Source: Lentzea albidocapillata (GTDB taxonomy: Bacteria > Actinomycetota > Actinomycetes > Mycobacteriales > Pseudonocardiaceae). From it: a stretch of 64,000 bases of DNA. Below, piece by piece: positions 28,059 to 36,258 of this stretch. The stretch covers positions 124,001 through 188,000 of the forward strand of contig NZ_JOEA01000010.1 of assembly GCF_000719115.1 (NCBI RefSeq), written 5' to 3'. Numbering within the stretch: position 1 is the stretch's first letter; each line of letters starts with the position of its first letter. A program made the translations under genes and the position numbers. The notes under the pieces are model-generated. The model was not told where the DNA came from and did no database searches. It saw only the letters and a program-made list of their open reading frames with translations.

Positions 28059-29264
28059 ATGAGCACAACTACGCCGGACCCGCGTCTCGCCGGACTGCTC
28101 GAAGGGGCCCGCTCGCTGCAGCCCCGCACGGTGGCGCTGCGTCGCCAGATCCACCGGCACCCTGAACAGGGACTTCACCTCCCCAGGACGCAGGCCGCGA
28201 TCCTGCACGCGCTGGAGGGGTTGCCCGTCAAGGTCACGAAGGGCGAGTCGTCGACCTCGGTCGTGGCGGTCCTCGATGGCGACCGGCCGGGGCCGACGGT
28301 GCTGCTGCGCGGCGACATGGACGGCCTGCCGCTCCAGGAGGCGACGGGGCTGCCGTTCGCGTCCGAAGTGGACGGCAACATGCACGCCTGCGGTCACGAC
28401 ACGCACGTGGCGATGCTCGCTGCCTCCGCACGGCTGCTGGCCGACCGGCGTGATGCGCTCAAGGGCCGCGTTCTGTTCATGTTCCAGCCGGGCGAGGAGG
28501 GCCACCACGGCGCCCGGCACATGATCGAGGAGGGGCTGCTCGACGACGGCGTGGAGAAGGCGTTCGCGCTGCACATCACCTCGACGATGAAGTCGGGCGT
28601 GGTGACCTGCCGGCCAGGGCCGATGATGGCGTCCGCGGACTCGTTCCACGTGCACGTGAAGGGACGCGGCGGGCATGGCGCGATGCCGCACAACGCGCTG
28701 GACCCGGTGCCCGCGGCGGCGGCGATGGTCGGAGCGATCCAGACGATGCTCGGGCGGCGGGTGAGCGTTCACCACCCCGCTGTGGTCACGGTCGCGCAGA
28801 TCAACGCCGGTACGACGACGAACATCATCCCCGAGGTCGCGACGCTCGACGGGACGATCCGGACGTTGTCGGAGGAGACGCGGGCCCTGGTCCACAAGGA
28901 GCTCAAGCAGACCGTCAAGCACACGGCCGCCGCGTACGGGTGCCACGCCGAGGTCAGCATCGTGCCGGGGTATCCGGTGACGGTGAACGACGACGCCGTC
29001 GGGCAGCACGTGGTGGACCTGGCGGCGACGGCGATGGGTCCTTCGTGGAGTGAGCCGATGCAGGACCCGCTGATGGGCGCGGAGGACTTCTCCTACGTGC
29101 TGCAGCGCGTTCCCGGGGCGTTGGCGTTCCTCGGGGCGTGCCCTCGCGGGATCGACCTGGAGCAGGCCGCGCCGAATCACTCGAACCGGGTGCTGTTCGA
29201 CGAGGCCGCCATGGAGCACGGGGTCGCGATGTACGCGGCGTTCGCGCTGGACGCCCTCCGGTAG
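28059..29264 (+). CDS. M20-family amidohydrolase
   Basis: This is a 401-residue metallopeptidase/amidohydrolase of the M20D (aminoacylase/hippurate hydrolase-like) type. Motifs are LRGDMDGLPLQE, ACGHDTHVAMLAASARLL and PGEEGHHGARHMIEEGLL, the lid-domain stretch KGRGGHGAMPHNALDPV and the C-terminal metal ligand in MGAEDFSYVL. It is cytosolic, since no signal peptide is visible. It probably hydrolyses N-acyl amino acids or related amides. It precedes tyrA by 22 bases and may start a five-gene operon. Confidence 0.92.
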   Translation: MSTTTPDPRLAGLLEGARSLQPRTVALRRQIHRHPEQGLHLPRTQAAILHALEGLPVKVTKGESSTSVVAVLDGDRPGPTVLLRGDMDGLPLQEATGLPFASEVDGNMHACGHDTHVAMLAASARLLADRRDALKGRVLFMFQPGEEGHHGARHMIEEGLLDDGVEKAFALHITSTMKSGVVTCRPGPMMASADSFHVHVKGRGGHGAMPHNALDPVPAAAAMVGAIQTMLGRRVSVHHPAVVTVAQINAGTTTNIIPEVATLDGTIRTLSEETRALVHKELKQTVKHTAAAYGCHAEVSIVPGYPVTVNDDAVGQHVVDLAATAMGPSWSEPMQDPLMGAEDFSYVLQRVPGALAFLGACPRGIDLEQAAPNHSNRVLFDEAAMEHGVAMYAAFALDALR

Positions 29265-29286
29265 TTGCAGGTACGCATCACACGGA

Positions 29287-30237
29287 ATGATGGACGCCGT
29301 GCGAGACGTGTGCGTGATCGGACTGGGACTGATCGGCGGCTCCGTGCTGCGAGCCGCCAAGGCTGCCGGACGCACGGTGTGGGGTGCGACGGCAGGCAAA
29401 GAGGACGCGGACAAGGCGCGCGCTGAGGGCTTCGACATCGTGAGCGTGGACGAGGCCCTCAGCCGGAGCGCCGAGGCGCTCGTCGTCCTCGCCGTGCCGC
29501 TGCCGGCGTTGCCCGACCTGCTGCGCAAGGTTCCGGAGGGCACGAGACTCACGGACGTCACGAGTGTCAAAGGGCCCGTGCACGACGCCGTGCACCGGTA
29601 CGCGCCACACGCGCGCTTCGTCGGCGGACACCCGATGGCCGGCACGAGCAGGAGCGGGTGGGACGCGGGCAGCGCGAGCCTCTTCGACAACGCCGCCTGG
29701 GTCGTCACGCCCGAGGAGGCCGACGACCACCTCAACGACGTCATCCGGCTCGCGCTCGATCTGAAGGCGCACGTGGTGCCGACGACGCCCGAGGAGCACG
29801 ACGAGGCCGTGGCACGGATCAGCCACCTGCCGCACATCATGGCGGCGATCCTCGCGTCGGTCGGCGCCGACGGCGGACCGCTCGCCATGGCGCTCGCGGC
29901 CGGCAGTTTCGGGGACGGCACGAGGGTCGCGGGCAGCCGTCCCGAGCTCGTCCGGGCGATGTGCGAGGGGAACCGGGACGCGCTGCTGATGGCGGTCGAC
30001 GACGCACTGGGCAGGCTGGGTGCGGCCAGGGGTTCGCTGGCGTCCACCGGAGGCCTCGCCAAGACGATCGAAGCTGGTCACGAGGGCCGGAACGCGCTGG
30101 TCGACCAGCCGAACCGCACCCCGATCACGATCGACCTGACCAAGCCCGGAGCACTCGCCGCGCTGCGCAACCTTGGGTCTCGTGGGGGACGTGTGGTTGG
30201 TCTGAACGGCAGCATCGCCCAAGCGGAAACCTCGTAG
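29287..30237 (+). CDS. tyrA: prephenate dehydrogenase
   Basis: This 316-residue enzyme oxidatively decarboxylates prephenate to 4-hydroxyphenylpyruvate in tyrosine synthesis. The Rossmann motif GLGLIGGSVLRAAK is at the N terminus. TDVTSVKGPVHDAV, FVGGHPMAGTSRSGWD and the dimer-domain helix ARISHLPHIMAAILAS are family signatures. No ACT domain is present. Two ATG codons lie in tandem at 29287 and 29290. The next gene starts nine bases after the stop. A matching aromatic aminotransferase (HisC/Pat-like) lies at 57919. Confidence 0.94.
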   Translation: MMDAVRDVCVIGLGLIGGSVLRAAKAAGRTVWGATAGKEDADKARAEGFDIVSVDEALSRSAEALVVLAVPLPALPDLLRKVPEGTRLTDVTSVKGPVHDAVHRYAPHARFVGGHPMAGTSRSGWDAGSASLFDNAAWVVTPEEADDHLNDVIRLALDLKAHVVPTTPEEHDEAVARISHLPHIMAAILASVGADGGPLAMALAAGSFGDGTRVAGSRPELVRAMCEGNRDALLMAVDDALGRLGAARGSLASTGGLAKTIEAGHEGRNALVDQPNRTPITIDLTKPGALAALRNLGSRGGRVVGLNGSIAQAETS

Positions 30238-30246
30238 GGTCGCCGG

Positions 30247-31797
30247 GTGGATCGACGGACACTCGCCGGCGGGCTCGGTGGTCTCGCCCTCGTCGTCGCC
30301 GCCGTCGTGGCGCTCCGCAGCGGTGACGCGCCGGGCACCCTCAAGAAGGAAGTCGCGGACGGCGTCGAGGTCGTCGCGCTCCAAGAGCCGATGAAGCCCG
30401 CGAACCCGAGGGCCCAGGCGCTCGACGCCGACGCGCTGCAGATCGCGTGGAACGGCTCGGCGTCCGCCTACGAGGTGCGCTGGAACGGCAACGAGCAGCT
30501 CGTACCCACGCCCGAGGTCGAACTGCCCGGGCTCGATCCCGAGCAGGAGACACAGGTCGAGATCCGGGCGGTGAGCGCCATCGGCAAGCGCAGCGAGCCG
30601 CTCAAGATCGCCGCGAAGCCCAAGGACCTCTACAACGGCAAGTGGGACGACCAGCTCGTCGGCCGGCCGGACAAGTTCGGCGGCCCGGAAGCGCTCGACC
30701 CGCGCAAGTGGCGGGTCGAGGCGGACCCGGACTGCCTCGGCCTGCGGCCGTTCGGGCCGGGCAGGCGCATCGATGTCGACTGCCCGATGGCGGCCTTCCA
30801 GTCGAACACGCCCATCCGCTTCGGCATGCCGGCGAACGACGGCGCGACCGGCCGGGCGATCATCAGCGTCGCGGGCGCGGTCGAGTCGAGCCACGTGCGG
30901 CTGACGTTGCTGCCCGACCCGTGGCAGTACCTGCCGGAGACCGAGGCGCAGCCCAGGGGCGCGGTCAGCCTCGACATCACGACGCAGGGCACGCGGATCG
31001 TCGCGGACCCCGCACTGCCCCGCACCGGCAAGCAGGTCACCCTCGGCGACGCGCCCATGACCGGACTCGTCGCGGGCGTGCGGCACCGGTGGGAGATGCG
31101 GGTGCTGCCGGACGCGGTGGTCGCGCTGCGGGACGGCGTCGTGGTCGCCTACGAGCCCGTCGCGATCACGGAACGGGTGGTGCACCCGCGGATCCGCATC
31201 GACGGCGGCGGCTTCCTGGACACGTTCGGCGTCGGGGGCGTGCCGGAACGCGTCGTGCCCACCGAGGTCGTCCCGCTCGACCAGGACGTCGAGGTGCCGC
31301 GGGACGTCGTCGCGGCGAAGCTCGTCAAGGCCGGACAGGACGACCAGGTCACGATCACCGACGTGCCTCTCGACGCCGGGAGGATCGCCGCCCAGGAACA
31401 AGCGCGGCTCGTGGTCATCCGCAAGCCCGAGAGCCGTCCCGGCGCGCTCCCCCGGCTCGTGGACCGGCCCGGCGGCATCAAGACCGGCGGTCCCCGGCTG
31501 CACGTCATGCACGAGGACGGCGCGAAGCCCCCGCAGCCGTTGCCGGGCAAGGGACGCGTTCTCGTCACGGCCGAACTGAACGACGTCGGCCACCGCGGCA
31601 TCGAGCTCGAACTGGACGGCAAGCGGATCGTCGCGCTGCCCACCAACGAGCAGGGTCCCGGGGTCCCCGGCAGGCACGAGTTCTGGCTCGACACCTCGAA
31701 ACTGGTCTCCGCGGCACACGCCCGGCTCAAGCTCAGCGTCCTTCCGGCGGACGGTGGCGAACCCGTTATCGCGGAAACCGTGTTCGAGCTGGGGTGA
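30247..31797 (+). CDS. membrane-anchored FN3-like protein A, function unknown
   Basis: This 516-residue protein starts with a single N-terminal transmembrane or signal segment (GGLGGLALVVAAVVALR). It continues with a fibronectin III-like domain (about 50-125; YEVRWNGNEQLVPTPEVELP, IRAVSAIGKRSEPL). A middle domain (about 130-330) has a DPRKWRV motif reminiscent of concanavalin A-like folds, and an Ig-like C-terminal domain (about 430-515) has IELELDGKRIVALPT. It is paralogous along its length to the next gene. It starts at GTG nine bases after tyrA. No catalytic motif is recognised. A surface-binding role is inference from architecture. Confidence 0.8.
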   Translation: MDRRTLAGGLGGLALVVAAVVALRSGDAPGTLKKEVADGVEVVALQEPMKPANPRAQALDADALQIAWNGSASAYEVRWNGNEQLVPTPEVELPGLDPEQETQVEIRAVSAIGKRSEPLKIAAKPKDLYNGKWDDQLVGRPDKFGGPEALDPRKWRVEADPDCLGLRPFGPGRRIDVDCPMAAFQSNTPIRFGMPANDGATGRAIISVAGAVESSHVRLTLLPDPWQYLPETEAQPRGAVSLDITTQGTRIVADPALPRTGKQVTLGDAPMTGLVAGVRHRWEMRVLPDAVVALRDGVVVAYEPVAITERVVHPRIRIDGGGFLDTFGVGGVPERVVPTEVVPLDQDVEVPRDVVAAKLVKAGQDDQVTITDVPLDAGRIAAQEQARLVVIRKPESRPGALPRLVDRPGGIKTGGPRLHVMHEDGAKPPQPLPGKGRVLVTAELNDVGHRGIELELDGKRIVALPTNEQGPGVPGRHEFWLDTSKLVSAAHARLKLSVLPADGGEPVIAETVFELG

Positions 31798-31806
31798 AGC
31801 CTTAGC

Positions 31807-33534
31807 GTGACCGCTATGAAGCGGGTCGTCCTCGTTGTCGCGGGACTCGCGCTGGTGGCGGGCGTGATCGTGCTGCGCGACACCGGCGGGGGCGACCTGC
31901 CCACGGCTCCTCCGCCGCCGACGAAGCTCAAGGCGTACGCGGCGGAGAAGTTCCTGGTGCCGGGCCCGCAGAACCGCCCGGCCACCCCGGCCGGCGTCGT
32001 CGCGCGGGCCGGCCACCACAAGATCGGGCTCAACTGGACCGGCGACGCGCCCGCGTACGAGGTGCGGTGGGGCGAGCAGGTCAGGCTCGTCACCCGGCCC
32101 GGCACCCAGCTCAACGGCCTGGAGAACGGGCGCGAGCAGCAGATCGACATCCGTGCGGTCGACGCGTTCGGCCAGCGCTCTCAGCCCGTCACGACCAAGG
32201 CGACCCCGCGCGCCGACAACGCCCCGTACACGTTCGTCGACCGGTTCGACAGCCGGACCGGACCCGATCCGCAACGGTGGCGGCTCTCCAAGCGCACCGA
32301 CTGCGCCCGCGCCACCTCGGGCGACGGGGACGACGACGACCGGCTCGTGATCAGCAGCAGTTGCGGCACCCGCGCGGTGACGCTGAGGTCGCGCACGCCG
32401 TTCGTCCGCAACGACGACGAGAGCCGCCTCGTGATCGAGACCGACGCCCCGAGCACCGGCGGCAAGCTGCTGCTCGACCTCGTGCCGGGCCCGGTCAGCG
32501 TGCAGGGCGAACCGGTGCCGCCGAACACCGTCCGCGCCACGATCTCCACGGACAACTCCGGCAACTCGATCGTCGAGCTCGTCCCGGACGGCACGACGGT
32601 CAAGCCCGTCCCGGCCGCGGTGCCGGGCTTGACGGTGCGCTGGGAGCTCGTGCTGACGCCCGCCGGTGTCCAGGTCGTGCGCGACGGCGACGTCCTCGCC
32701 ACCTCGCCGTTCGTGCCGCAGTGGCGCGAGGCGACAGCCCTGATCGGTGTCGCGGCGCTGGCGGGCGACCGGATCCGCGCCGGCGTCGACCTGATCGGCT
32801 ACCGCACCGCCAAGGCCGACGTCCCGCTCACCGGCCCGACGCCGCAGGTGCGCGTGGACGGTCCGGTCAGCACCAGCACCAACCCCATCGCGGACGTCAC
32901 CGCGGGTCAGCTGCGCATCGCGATCATCCCGTCACGCGAGAGCGAGCCCATCACCGCGGTCAAGGTCAACGGCATCCAGGTGCCGCTCAGGCCGGCCGTC
33001 GAGGGCTCGCCGTGGAAGCCGGGCGCGGAGTACCCGGCCGTCGCCGAGCTGCCGGCCGAGGCCTTCACGGACAACCTGAACGTCCAGCTCGTCACCGAGG
33101 AACGCGTCCAGATCACCCACACCGACGTCGAGCTGACCGGCCCCAAGAGCAGTGCCCGGCGCGAGTCCGAGGCTCCGCTGGTGGATGCGAAACCGACGCT
33201 CGCCGACCCGATCCCCGAGATTCTCGACGCCGGTGGCCAGCCCATCGAGAACGGTGCCGCCTTCAACCGCGGCCGCGTGGTCCTGGAGGTGCGCGTCAAC
33301 GCCCTCGACACGTCCGTGGCGGGCCTCGCCGGGTTCGAGATCAGGCTCGACGGCAACCACGTCGCGACCATCCCGACCACGGCGGACGGACCTGCCGCAG
33401 CGGGCCGGTGGCGGATTTCACTCAACACGGGCGCGCTGACCGCCGGAGCGCACGCCATCGAGGTGAAGGCCTTCAGCACCGATTCAGAGGTGCACCCCGA
33501 GACGGGTTACGTTCCTTTTTTGCTCAAGCCGTGA
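31807..33534 (+). CDS. membrane-anchored FN3-like protein B, function unknown
   Basis: This 575-residue paralogue of the preceding protein has the same order: an N-terminal hydrophobic segment (RVVLVVAGLALVAGVIVL), an FN3-like domain (YEVRWGEQVRLV, IRAVDAFGQRSQPV), a ConA-like middle domain (VDRFDSRTGPDPQRWRLS) and two C-terminal Ig-like regions (about 345-430 and 480-570, FEIRLDGNHVATIPT). It starts at GTG 31807 or ATG 31816, nine bases after gene A. Two or more paired cysteines in the middle domain (TDCARA, SSCGTR) fit an exported protein. The function is unknown. Confidence 0.8.
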   Translation: MTAMKRVVLVVAGLALVAGVIVLRDTGGGDLPTAPPPPTKLKAYAAEKFLVPGPQNRPATPAGVVARAGHHKIGLNWTGDAPAYEVRWGEQVRLVTRPGTQLNGLENGREQQIDIRAVDAFGQRSQPVTTKATPRADNAPYTFVDRFDSRTGPDPQRWRLSKRTDCARATSGDGDDDDRLVISSSCGTRAVTLRSRTPFVRNDDESRLVIETDAPSTGGKLLLDLVPGPVSVQGEPVPPNTVRATISTDNSGNSIVELVPDGTTVKPVPAAVPGLTVRWELVLTPAGVQVVRDGDVLATSPFVPQWREATALIGVAALAGDRIRAGVDLIGYRTAKADVPLTGPTPQVRVDGPVSTSTNPIADVTAGQLRIAIIPSRESEPITAVKVNGIQVPLRPAVEGSPWKPGAEYPAVAELPAEAFTDNLNVQLVTEERVQITHTDVELTGPKSSARRESEAPLVDAKPTLADPIPEILDAGGQPIENGAAFNRGRVVLEVRVNALDTSVAGLAGFEIRLDGNHVATIPTTADGPAAAGRWRISLNTGALTAGAHAIEVKAFSTDSEVHPETGYVPFLLKP

Positions 33535-33544
33535 ATACTCCAAG

Positions 33545-34738
33545 ATGGAGTACATGGCACGCGCACTGATCATCGACGCCGCCCGCACTCCGTTCGGCAG
33601 GTACCGGGGAGGTCTCTCCGGCATCCGGGTGGACGACCTCGCGGCGCTGCCCATCGTCGACCTGCTGCGCCGCTATCCGTCGCTCGACCTGACGCGCATC
33701 GACGACGTGCTCCTGGGTGACGCGAACGGCGCCGGCGAGGACAACCGCAACGTCGCCCGCATGGCCTCGTTGCTGGCGGGACTGCCGGTCTCCGTGCCGG
33801 GCGTGACGCTGAACCGGCTGTGCGCCTCGGGCGGTGAGTCGATCATCCAGGGCGCCCGGGCGCTGATCACCGGGGACGCCGACCTGATCATCGCCGGCGG
33901 GGTCGAGGGGATGTCGCGGGCGCCGTTCGTGACGGCCCGCCCGGACAAGGCCTTCCCGGACCGGCTGGAGACCGTGTCGACGGCGTTGGGCTGGCGACTC
34001 GTGAACCCGCGCATGCCCAAGCACTACACCGTGCCGTTGGGGCTGGCCGCCGAGAACGTGGCACACGAACTCGGCATCACGCGCGACCAGATGGACAACT
34101 TCGCCCTCCGCTCGCACCGTCGCGCCGCTGCCGCCTGGGACGCGGGCGTGCACGAGGGGTTCGCGTTCCCCGTGCAGCTGCCGGACGGGACGGCGATCCG
34201 GCGCGACGAGAACGTCCGTGCGGACACCAGCCTCGAGAAGCTCGCGAAGCTGAAGCCCGCGTTCTCGGAGACCGGGTCGGTGACGGCGGGCAACGCGTCG
34301 CCGTTGAACGACGGGGCACTCGCTGCTTTGCTTGGTACGGAAGCGATCGCGTCCGAACTGGGTGTCGAGCCGCTGGGTGAGGTGCTCGGATCGGCGGCGA
34401 CCGGCGAGGAGCCGCACCGGTTCACGATCGCGCCCGTCTCGGCGATCCGGAAACTGTTGAAGCGCCTGCACATCGAGGCCGGTCAGGTCGACCTGTGGGA
34501 GATCAACGAGGCCTTCGCGGCGATGGCGTTGTCGGTGGTGCACCACCTTCCCGAGATCGACAAGGAGAAGGTCAACGTCCACGGCGGCGCGATCGCCTAC
34601 GGGCACCCGCTCGGCGCCTCTATGCCGCGCGTGATCATCGACCTGTGCCGCCACCTGCGGGCTCGTGGTGGCGGCGTCGGCATCGCGGCTGCCTGTGTCG
34701 GCGTCGGCCAGGGCGTGGCGGTCGCGGTGAGGGTCTAG
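33545..34738 (+). CDS. thiolase (acetyl-CoA/3-ketoacyl-CoA acyltransferase)
   Basis: This is a 397-residue thiolase. The nucleophile lies in NRLCASGGES (Cys93), with the general-base motif GHPLGAS and the second cysteine in ACVGVGQG. NEAFAAMAL is also typical. Two details differ from common sequences: HGGAIAYGHPLGASMPR replaces the usual NGGAIALGHPxGASG form, and CVGVGQG replaces CxGGGQG. It may thiolyse 3-ketoacyl-CoA or 3-oxoadipyl-CoA, or run in the condensing direction. It starts at ATG 33545, or at ATG 33554 with GGAG upstream. The stop shares CTAG with the convergent regulator. Confidence 0.9.
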   Translation: MEYMARALIIDAARTPFGRYRGGLSGIRVDDLAALPIVDLLRRYPSLDLTRIDDVLLGDANGAGEDNRNVARMASLLAGLPVSVPGVTLNRLCASGGESIIQGARALITGDADLIIAGGVEGMSRAPFVTARPDKAFPDRLETVSTALGWRLVNPRMPKHYTVPLGLAAENVAHELGITRDQMDNFALRSHRRAAAAWDAGVHEGFAFPVQLPDGTAIRRDENVRADTSLEKLAKLKPAFSETGSVTAGNASPLNDGALAALLGTEAIASELGVEPLGEVLGSAATGEEPHRFTIAPVSAIRKLLKRLHIEAGQVDLWEINEAFAAMALSVVHHLPEIDKEKVNVHGGAIAYGHPLGASMPRVIIDLCRHLRARGGGVGIAAACVGVGQGVAVAVRV

Positions 34739-35445
34739 GGCTTGGAGTGCAGGATGTCGCGCGCCTGTTCGGCGGCGCGGACGATGCCCTCGCTGACGAA
34801 GTCCAGGAACCGTGCGATGTTCTCCAGCCGGACGGCGGCGGGCGTGCCGGGGCCGAGGCTGCTGACGCCCTGGCGCGCGGCCTCGGCCAGCGTGGTCGTG
34901 CCGGCCGCGCTCGCGATCATCGACTGGTACCAGATGTCGCCGTCGTCGACGACGTAACGCTCACGGCGGCGTTCGTCGCGCTCGCGCCCGATCAGGCCCT
35001 GACTCTCCAGGTAGGACATGGCCTTCGAGACGGACGCCGGACTGACCCCCAGGTGCCCCACCAGTTCTGACGCGGTCAGGCTGCCGGAGTCGGTGGCGTA
35101 GAGGCTCGCGAGCGCCCTCGCCGTCATCTTCGGCAGGCCCTGGCCTATGAAGATGCCCGAGAACACCTCCTCGAACTCCCGCACGGCCTCCGGGTCGCGC
35201 CCGTCAGAGCGGTCGGCCACCTGCCGCCGGGGTGCGGCCTGCTTGCGGCGCTGGGCCCGGCGTTCGGTGGCTAGGTGGGCGATGTCGGCCTTGTAGCCGG
35301 CCGGACCTCCGTTGCGCATCACCTCGCGCGTGATCGTCGAGGTCGGCCGGTCGAGGCTTCTCGCGATCTCCGCGTAGGCGAGGCCGTCGGCCAGGCCGAG
35401 GGCGATCTGGCGACGTTCCTGCTGGGTGAGTCGACCTCCTGGCAT
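34735..35445 (-). CDS. regulator fusing an IS30-type HTH to a GbsR/MarR domain
   Basis: The 236-residue protein has two DNA-binding modules. Residues 1-70 (LTQQERRQIALGLADGLAYA, then EIARSLDRPTSTITREVMRN, GYKADIAHLATERRAQRR) closely resemble the N-terminal HTH of IS30-family transposases. Residues about 85-200 form a GbsR/MarR-type winged helix (LTASELVGHLGVSPASVSKA, LIGRERDERRRERYVV). It is divergent from the DUF4097 and S9 peptidase genes. The intergenic region carries several GCAACG palindromes, the likely operators. It probably represses itself and the divergent genes. The stop codon overlaps that of the thiolase (CTAG). Confidence 0.85.
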   Translation of the reverse strand: MPGGRLTQQERRQIALGLADGLAYAEIARSLDRPTSTITREVMRNGGPAGYKADIAHLATERRAQRRKQAAPRRQVADRSDGRDPEAVREFEEVFSGIFIGQGLPKMTARALASLYATDSGSLTASELVGHLGVSPASVSKAMSYLESQGLIGRERDERRRERYVVDDGDIWYQSMIASAAGTTTLAEAARQGVSSLGPGTPAAVRLENIARFLDFVSEGIVRAAEQARDILHSKP

Positions 35446-35476
35446 GCGCCGATCATAGCGTTCACTGACGCTTCAT

Positions 35477-35589
35477 TGCAACGCGCGTTGCATTAGATCT
35501 ACAACCCGTTGCAACGATCTTGTGGCTTTTAGCTGCTGTTATGCGTTCTCGTCGCAACGAAGTTGTTGGCGAGATCTGGAAACGCAACG
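35477..35589. promoter_or_regulatory. GCAACG operator cluster between the regulator and DUF4097 genes
   Basis: A 16-bp perfect palindrome TGCAACGCGCGTTGCA (35477-35492) and a 10-bp palindrome CGTTGCAACG (35507-35516) share the half-site TGCAACG. Two further GCAACG copies lie at 35554-35559 and 35584-35589. The cluster is 32 bases upstream of the regulator start and reaches to 44 bases before the DUF4097 start, in a locally AT-richer region. Binding by the adjacent regulator is inferred. Confidence 0.65.
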
Positions 35590-35632
35590 TAGCTTTTCAC
35601 TCATCAGAAACAACGAGCCACAGGAGCCAGAG

Positions 35633-36232
35633 ATGCAGACCTTCGCCACCCCCGCCCCCATCGCCGCCCTCCTCGACATCCCCGCGGGCCGCGTCCGGTT
35701 CATCGCCGCCGACCGCTCCGACACCGCCGTCGAGGTCCTGCCGGCCAACGCCTCGCAGAGCCGCGACGTGAAGGCCGCCGACAAGATCGCGGTCGACTTC
35801 GCCGACGGCGTCCTGCGCATCAGGGCCGAGGCCGGCAGCAAGATCCTCGGTTCGTCCGGCGCCGTCGAGATCACCGTCCAGTTGCCCACCGGTTCCCGCG
35901 TCGAGGCGAAGGCCGCCAGCGCCGAGTTCCGCGGCGTCGGCCGGCTCGGCGACATCGCCTTCGAGGCCGCGCAGAGCGACATCAAGATCGACGAGGCGTC
36001 GAACGTCCACGTGAAGACGCAGGCCGGTGACGTCACGGTGGGCCGCCTCAACGGTTCCGCAGAGATCAGCACCCAGAAGGGCGACATCACCGTCGCTTCC
36101 GGACTCTCGGCTTCCCTGGACGCCGGCACCTCCTTCGGCCGCATCACCAACTCGCTGCGCAACGACGGCACGGCCGACATCACCATCCGCGCCACCACGT
36201 CGTACGGCGACATCACCGCCCGCAGCCTCTGA
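35633..36232 (+). CDS. DUF4097-family beta-strand-repeat protein
   Basis: This 199-residue protein is built of short beta-strand repeats of the DUF4097 (adhesin-like) family: VEITVQLPTGSRVEAKAASA, FRGVGRLGDIAFEAAQSDIK, VHVKTQAGDVTVGRL, AEISTQKGDITVASG and SYGDITARSL. There is no signal peptide or anchor, so it is probably cytoplasmic or peripheral. ATG 35633 has AGGAG seven bases upstream; the longer frame would extend into the operator region. The S9 peptidase gene follows after 26 bases, probably in the same transcript. The function is unknown. Confidence 0.88.
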   Translation: MQTFATPAPIAALLDIPAGRVRFIAADRSDTAVEVLPANASQSRDVKAADKIAVDFADGVLRIRAEAGSKILGSSGAVEITVQLPTGSRVEAKAASAEFRGVGRLGDIAFEAAQSDIKIDEASNVHVKTQAGDVTVGRLNGSAEISTQKGDITVASGLSASLDAGTSFGRITNSLRNDGTADITIRATTSYGDITARSL

Positions 36233-36258
36233 CCACACACACTTCTGGGGAGAAAAAC

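Noticed and set aside
29278..32274. Very long minus-strand frame opposite tyrA and the FN3-like gene A
   Set aside because: The plus strand carries tyrA with intact motifs and the paralogous FN3-like pair; the minus frame is low-complexity.
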